From: Robertmurraya siralis
GTDB lineage: Bacteria > Bacillota > Bacilli > Bacillales > Cytobacillaceae
Length of the DNA stretch: 64,000 nucleotides
Direction: 5' to 3'
Assembly: GCF_005502275.1 (NCBI RefSeq)
Contig: NZ_SWLZ01000003.1
Span: 124,001-188,000 of the forward strand
Shown here: positions 61,081-64,000 of the stretch, piece after piece
Numbering within the stretch: the first letter of the stretch is position 1
How the letters are laid out: every line of letters starts with the position of its first letter
Position numbers and translations under genes: made by a program
Notes under the pieces: model-generated
The model's input: only the letters and a program-made list of their open reading frames with translations
The model's database searches: none
Told to the model about the DNA's origin: nothing

Positions 61081-61346
61081 AAGTAATAATATAAGGGGAA
61101 GAAAGGCGCCGGAATATTCATATGCAGCCTGCTTGTCTCCCATGCTGTAAAATGCCTTCTTTTTTTCGTTTCACAAACGGATGGGGGAAAAGAAGTGTAT
61201 TGCTAGTGCTAAAGATAATACATTTTTCGTTCAGCTCGTGCGCAACCTCGACTTCACACGTCCTTCAATTGACTATAGCTAAAGGTTTCCTTCTCTGTAA
61301 GCGCGGTTAAATCAAAGGGACTTCCTTCAAAAAGAGGAGATGCTGG

Positions 61347-62750
61347 TTATTCGGCATCTAGTTCATATTTTTGAATTTTATACTGCAATGTCTGCCTAGG
61401 GAGTCTGAGCATTGATGCTGCTTGTTGAATATTTCCTCCTGTTCTTTGCAGCGCTTCCAATATCATTTCCTGTTCAAACGCAGCAACCCTTTCGCGAAAG
61501 GACAACGTTTCCCCACTTATTCGCTTAGCCCCTTTCTTTATGAATTCCTTTAACATGACCGGGAGATCGTCCAGCTCTAATTGCTCCCCGGAACTAATAT
61601 TCATCATATACTCTAGGGCATGCTTCAATTCCCTCACATTTCCAGGCCAGGAATAGCTCAGCAGTACCTCTTTAACCCCATCAGAAATACGTAAAACCTT
61701 TTTGTTTAAGCATTGATTGAAGTATTTCATATAAACCTCTGATAAATATAAAATGTCTTCTTTGCGATTTCGCAATGCCGTTAGTTCAAATGTAAAAACG
61801 TTCAATCGATAGAACAAATCTGAACGGAGCAGTTTCTGATCGAGAGCTGTTTTTGGGTGAACGTTCATCGCAGCCATCACCCTTACATCAACGACGACAT
61901 CTTTTGCGCCACCAAGCCGTCTAAAACGGCCGTCCTCAAGAACTCTTAACAGCTTTGCTTGAAGTTCAATCGGCATCGCGTGAATTTCATCAAGAAAAAG
62001 GGTTCCTCCATCTGCTAATTCAAATAACCCGGGGCGCTCCACTGCTCCAGTATAACTTCCTTTCGCCGTACCAAAGAGGATGCTTTCCAAAAGATTTTCC
62101 GGTATAGCTGCGCAATTTTGAGCAATAAAAGGAGCGCTGGCACGAGGTGATGCATGATGTATACCTTGAACAAAAAGTTCTTTTCCTGTGCCACTTTCGC
62201 CAAAGACTAATATAGGTGAATGGGAACGAGCAAGCTTCTCAGCCTCTTTTTTCATTTCAATAAAATGGGGATTTTTTGTCAATAAGTCTTGCAGTGTGTA
62301 AGAGGCCGTACTCTTCCTTTTCGAGCTATTTTTTCGGGCAAGCAACTGCCTTTGTAAATCTACAAGTTGCTCAGATAGTCTTTTCATCGTGCTGTGATCC
62401 TTTGCTATTTCCATCGCTCCAACAAAATGTTTTTTCACAAAGATCGGAAGCGTTGTATTCATCGTTTCAATTTTTTTGCCATAGACATTCGTATAGCTTT
62501 GCGCCTGGTTATAAATGGCTTTCTTTGACGTTAAAACCTTTAACAACGTACTTGTATGTTCATTAAGAGATGGAAACACCTGCAGCAGAGGCTTACCAAT
62601 TACGTCACTAATATTTAATCCATCATGTCTTGCAGCTACTTCATTGTAATAAATTGTTTTTCCGTTTGTATCGACGACATGAATTCCTTCATCAATCCTG
62701 GACAAAATCGCTTTCAGTACTTCGTTTGAAATTGCAACTTCTTGCGGCAA
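61347..62750 (-). CDS. Sigma-54-dependent transcriptional activator (PAS-AAA-HTH, RocR-like)
   Basis: 467 aa, TTG start after GGTGGTGA. A PAS sensor domain (residues 10-110, LSRIDEGIHVVDTNGKTIYYN at its start) precedes the AAA+ domain with Walker A GESGTGKE near 187 and Walker B LFLDEIHA near 250. The sigma-54 contact loop reads GSYTGA in place of GAFTGA. A Fis-type HTH ends the protein (NIQQAASMLRLPRQTLQYKI). It is probably the regulator of ablA and ablB, from its position between them and the -24/-12 promoter. Confidence 0.87.
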   Translation of the reverse strand: MPQEVAISNEVLKAILSRIDEGIHVVDTNGKTIYYNEVAARHDGLNISDVIGKPLLQVFPSLNEHTSTLLKVLTSKKAIYNQAQSYTNVYGKKIETMNTTLPIFVKKHFVGAMEIAKDHSTMKRLSEQLVDLQRQLLARKNSSKRKSTASYTLQDLLTKNPHFIEMKKEAEKLARSHSPILVFGESGTGKELFVQGIHHASPRASAPFIAQNCAAIPENLLESILFGTAKGSYTGAVERPGLFELADGGTLFLDEIHAMPIELQAKLLRVLEDGRFRRLGGAKDVVVDVRVMAAMNVHPKTALDQKLLRSDLFYRLNVFTFELTALRNRKEDILYLSEVYMKYFNQCLNKKVLRISDGVKEVLLSYSWPGNVRELKHALEYMMNISSGEQLELDDLPVMLKEFIKKGAKRISGETLSFRERVAAFEQEMILEALQRTGGNIQQAASMLRLPRQTLQYKIQKYELDAE

Positions 62751-62787
62751 ACGTCACCACCTACCAATCCACTCATTGTAAAAATGA

Positions 62788-62828
62788 CATGCTGAAAAAT
62801 CGGCAGTAAGAGACGATTTTCCGGCATG
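62788..62828 (-). terminator. Terminator after ablB
   Basis: CATGCTGAAAAATCG (62788-62802) pairs with CGATTTTCCGGCATG (62814-62828) with two mismatches. The minus-strand copy is followed by TCATTTTT, just after the ablB stop codon. The activator gene downstream probably starts a new transcript. Confidence 0.7.
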
Positions 62829-62856
62829 TCGTCATAATAACTGAAATTATGGTGTA

Positions 62857-63696
62857 CTACTGTGATAAATCCTTTACCCACATATTCATATTTTCTATTT
62901 TATCAAAAATATAACAATTATTCGTTAACCTTCCCCGATAACGATAGCCAAGCTGATGTAGAGCTGCGTTCATGCCAAATGATTGTGCCCTCGCAATCGA
63001 ATAAGCACAAAATATCCCTCCTGCCACAAGTTTTTCCTCAAGCTTCGTTAAAAGGATTTTCATAAAACCGTATTGACGGTGTTCTGGCAAAGTCGCACAG
63101 TCAGTCAGCTCTGCATTTTTATAAAAATCATTAATCTCTGCAGACGCTGCACTGACCACTTGATTACCATTCTTAAAAGCTACATAAATTGTCCCCTCAT
63201 CAAGTGTTTTTAAGATGTAAGCTGGGTCGTGTAGCGGTGTTGGATAAAGCTTAAATACCTGCTGATAGAGCTTTGCAAGCATTTCGACTTCTTCCTTTTG
63301 CACAAAAATCAATTTGTACTCGTCAGGTGGAGAATTCAACAAAAAATTCCTATCCAGTAATTGCACATCTTTGACGATTTCATCTTCTGATACGAAGGTA
63401 TTACTATCTCTTCTATTATTATTAAAATACTTACAGCAGAAATAACAATCTGAACCAAGAAAAAAGCGGTCGATCATCGCCTCACATTGATAGCCATTTT
63501 CTAATAATTGGACAAACTGCTCTTTTCTCCCTTTTACAATCAGCTTTTCCGCTCCCGAGTTGACCGCTAGTTCCTCCGCTTTGGCAATTGCCTCGCTGAA
63601 ACTGCCCTTTATATCGTCAATGCGAATTCGTTTATTATACGGATCATCAAATACATCCATTACATAGTTAGCGCCTGTAACAACCGTACTTGCCAT
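62857..63696 (-). CDS. ablB: Beta-lysine N6-acetyltransferase (AblB/YodP)
   Basis: 279 aa, with AAAGGAGAGAAAAG before the ATG. GNAT fold: the acetyl-CoA loop is near residue 210 (LPEHRQYGFMKILLTKLEE), with an N-terminal extension and a central Cys-rich patch (CYFCCKYF near 88). It acetylates beta-lysine on N6 to give N6-acetyl-beta-lysine, completing the AblA/AblB pathway. It lies between the aldehyde dehydrogenase and activator genes on the same strand. Confidence 0.85.
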   Translation of the reverse strand: MASTVVTGANYVMDVFDDPYNKRIRIDDIKGSFSEAIAKAEELAVNSGAEKLIVKGRKEQFVQLLENGYQCEAMIDRFFLGSDCYFCCKYFNNNRRDSNTFVSEDEIVKDVQLLDRNFLLNSPPDEYKLIFVQKEEVEMLAKLYQQVFKLYPTPLHDPAYILKTLDEGTIYVAFKNGNQVVSAASAEINDFYKNAELTDCATLPEHRQYGFMKILLTKLEEKLVAGGIFCAYSIARAQSFGMNAALHQLGYRYRGRLTNNCYIFDKIENMNMWVKDLSQ

Positions 63697-63724
63697 TTCT
63701 TTTCTCTCCTTTGCAATAGACGTA

Positions 63725-64000
63725 TCACAATTTAAAGCTAATTAACTTTAACTCAGTCATCTCCTCTAGTGCATATTTAATTCCTTCTCTTCCCATTCCA
63801 CTTAATTTCACCCCACCATAAGGCATATGATCGACTCGGAAGGTCGGAAAATCATTGATCATCACACCACCAACATGTAATTCTTTTGCTGCTTGGAATG
63901 CTCTCCCAACATCCTTTGTAAAAACACCCGCCTGTAATCCATATTTTGAATGATTTACAAGACGAATCGCTTCGTCTAATGATGCCACTCGATTAATATG
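63725..64000 (-). CDS. Aldehyde dehydrogenase, C-terminal part (runs off the window)
   Basis: Only the last 91 codons are in the window; the GTG at 63988 is internal. The sequence matches the C-terminal region of the NAD(P)-dependent aldehyde dehydrogenase superfamily: [43 protein letters not shown] and [17 protein letters not shown]. The catalytic Cys region is outside. It is 28 nt upstream of ablB in the same direction, so the two may be co-transcribed. Confidence 0.9.
   Translation of the reverse strand, partial: HINRVASLDEAIRLVNHSKYGLQAGVFTKDVGRAFQAAKELHVGGVMINDFPTFRVDHMPYGGVKLSGMGREGIKYALEEMTELKLISFKL

Noticed and set aside
61122-61310. 62-codon plus-strand frame in the ablA-activator gap
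   Set aside because: No ribosome binding site and low-complexity Ser/Phe-rich content. It overlaps the region expected to hold activator binding sites.
1-64000. CRISPR arrays, rRNA or tRNA genes, prophage or complete insertion sequences
   Set aside because: No regularly spaced repeats, no rRNA-like sequence, no full tRNA cloverleaf and no transposase or integrase were found on reading through.

Overview
The window looks like chromosomal DNA of a low-GC, spore-forming Bacillaceae species. The support is AGGAGG-type ribosome binding sites, frequent TTG/GTG starts, and many Bacillus-type families: HutP, AcoR, GlpP, YueH, YozD, YozE, YokU, YdjO, Ku and LigD. No rRNA, tRNA or CRISPR array was seen, and no prophage or complete insertion sequence was found.

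Layout. 0.2-7.0 kb: a degenerate rhodanese-like gene, then the histidine utilisation operon hutPHUIG on the minus strand. It has a sigma-A-like promoter and a hutP-hutH terminator preceded by a three-triplet HutP site. 7.1-11.3 kb: a LysE-family exporter, a manganese catalase, an amino acid permease, and the wreck of a second manganese catalase. 11.4-16.8 kb: a YkoN/YkoP-like envelope pair, a DoxX protein, and two unusual Asn-rich exported proteins, one carrying a DUF1906 glycosidase-like domain. 17.0-24.0 kb: acetoin dehydrogenase genes acoL-A-B-C under a sigma-54 promoter, with the activator gene acoR upstream. 24.5-29.7 kb: a metallophosphoesterase, many small conserved proteins, a second LysE exporter, a cold-shock protein and folD. 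29.7-30.9 kb is essentially gene-free. 30.9-34.3 kb: glpD behind a terminator-type leader, its antiterminator gene glpP, and panE. 34.4-37.2 kb: divergent ku and ligD (end joining). 37.3-44.3 kb: dapF, an EAL-HDOD protein, a thiol-disulfide oxidoreductase, small membrane proteins, uppP and dedA. 44.3-45.1 kb: a GNAT acetyltransferase behind a complex leader. 45.1-52.4 kb: repeats, a MATE pump, an SDR, an Hsp20-like protein and a YtkA-like lipoprotein. 52.4-61.0 kb: a block whose gene order recalls the B. subtilis ctpA-yodJ-deoD-yozD-yodN-yozE-yokU-kamA region. 61.3-64.0 kb: a sigma-54 activator, beta-lysine acetyltransferase ablB and the end of an aldehyde dehydrogenase gene.

How the genes work together. 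Three catabolic modules carry visible control elements: hut (HutP antitermination), aco (AcoR with a -24/-12 promoter) and glpD (GlpP antitermination). The beta-lysine module has its own -24/-12 promoter before ablA and a nearby sigma-54 activator, so sigma-54 appears to serve two pathways here. Intergenic space is rich in hairpins.

The least explained items are: a leader with a possible 35-codon peptide overlapping a strong terminator before the GNAT gene; a three-hairpin palindromic element near 40.0 kb with a degenerate relative near 38.5 kb; and an element of about 165 bp flanked by an exact 26-bp duplication of a terminator near 52.3 kb. I did not find a convincing new defence or biosynthetic system. 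Family assignments rest on reading the sequence and memory of homologues, with no database search.
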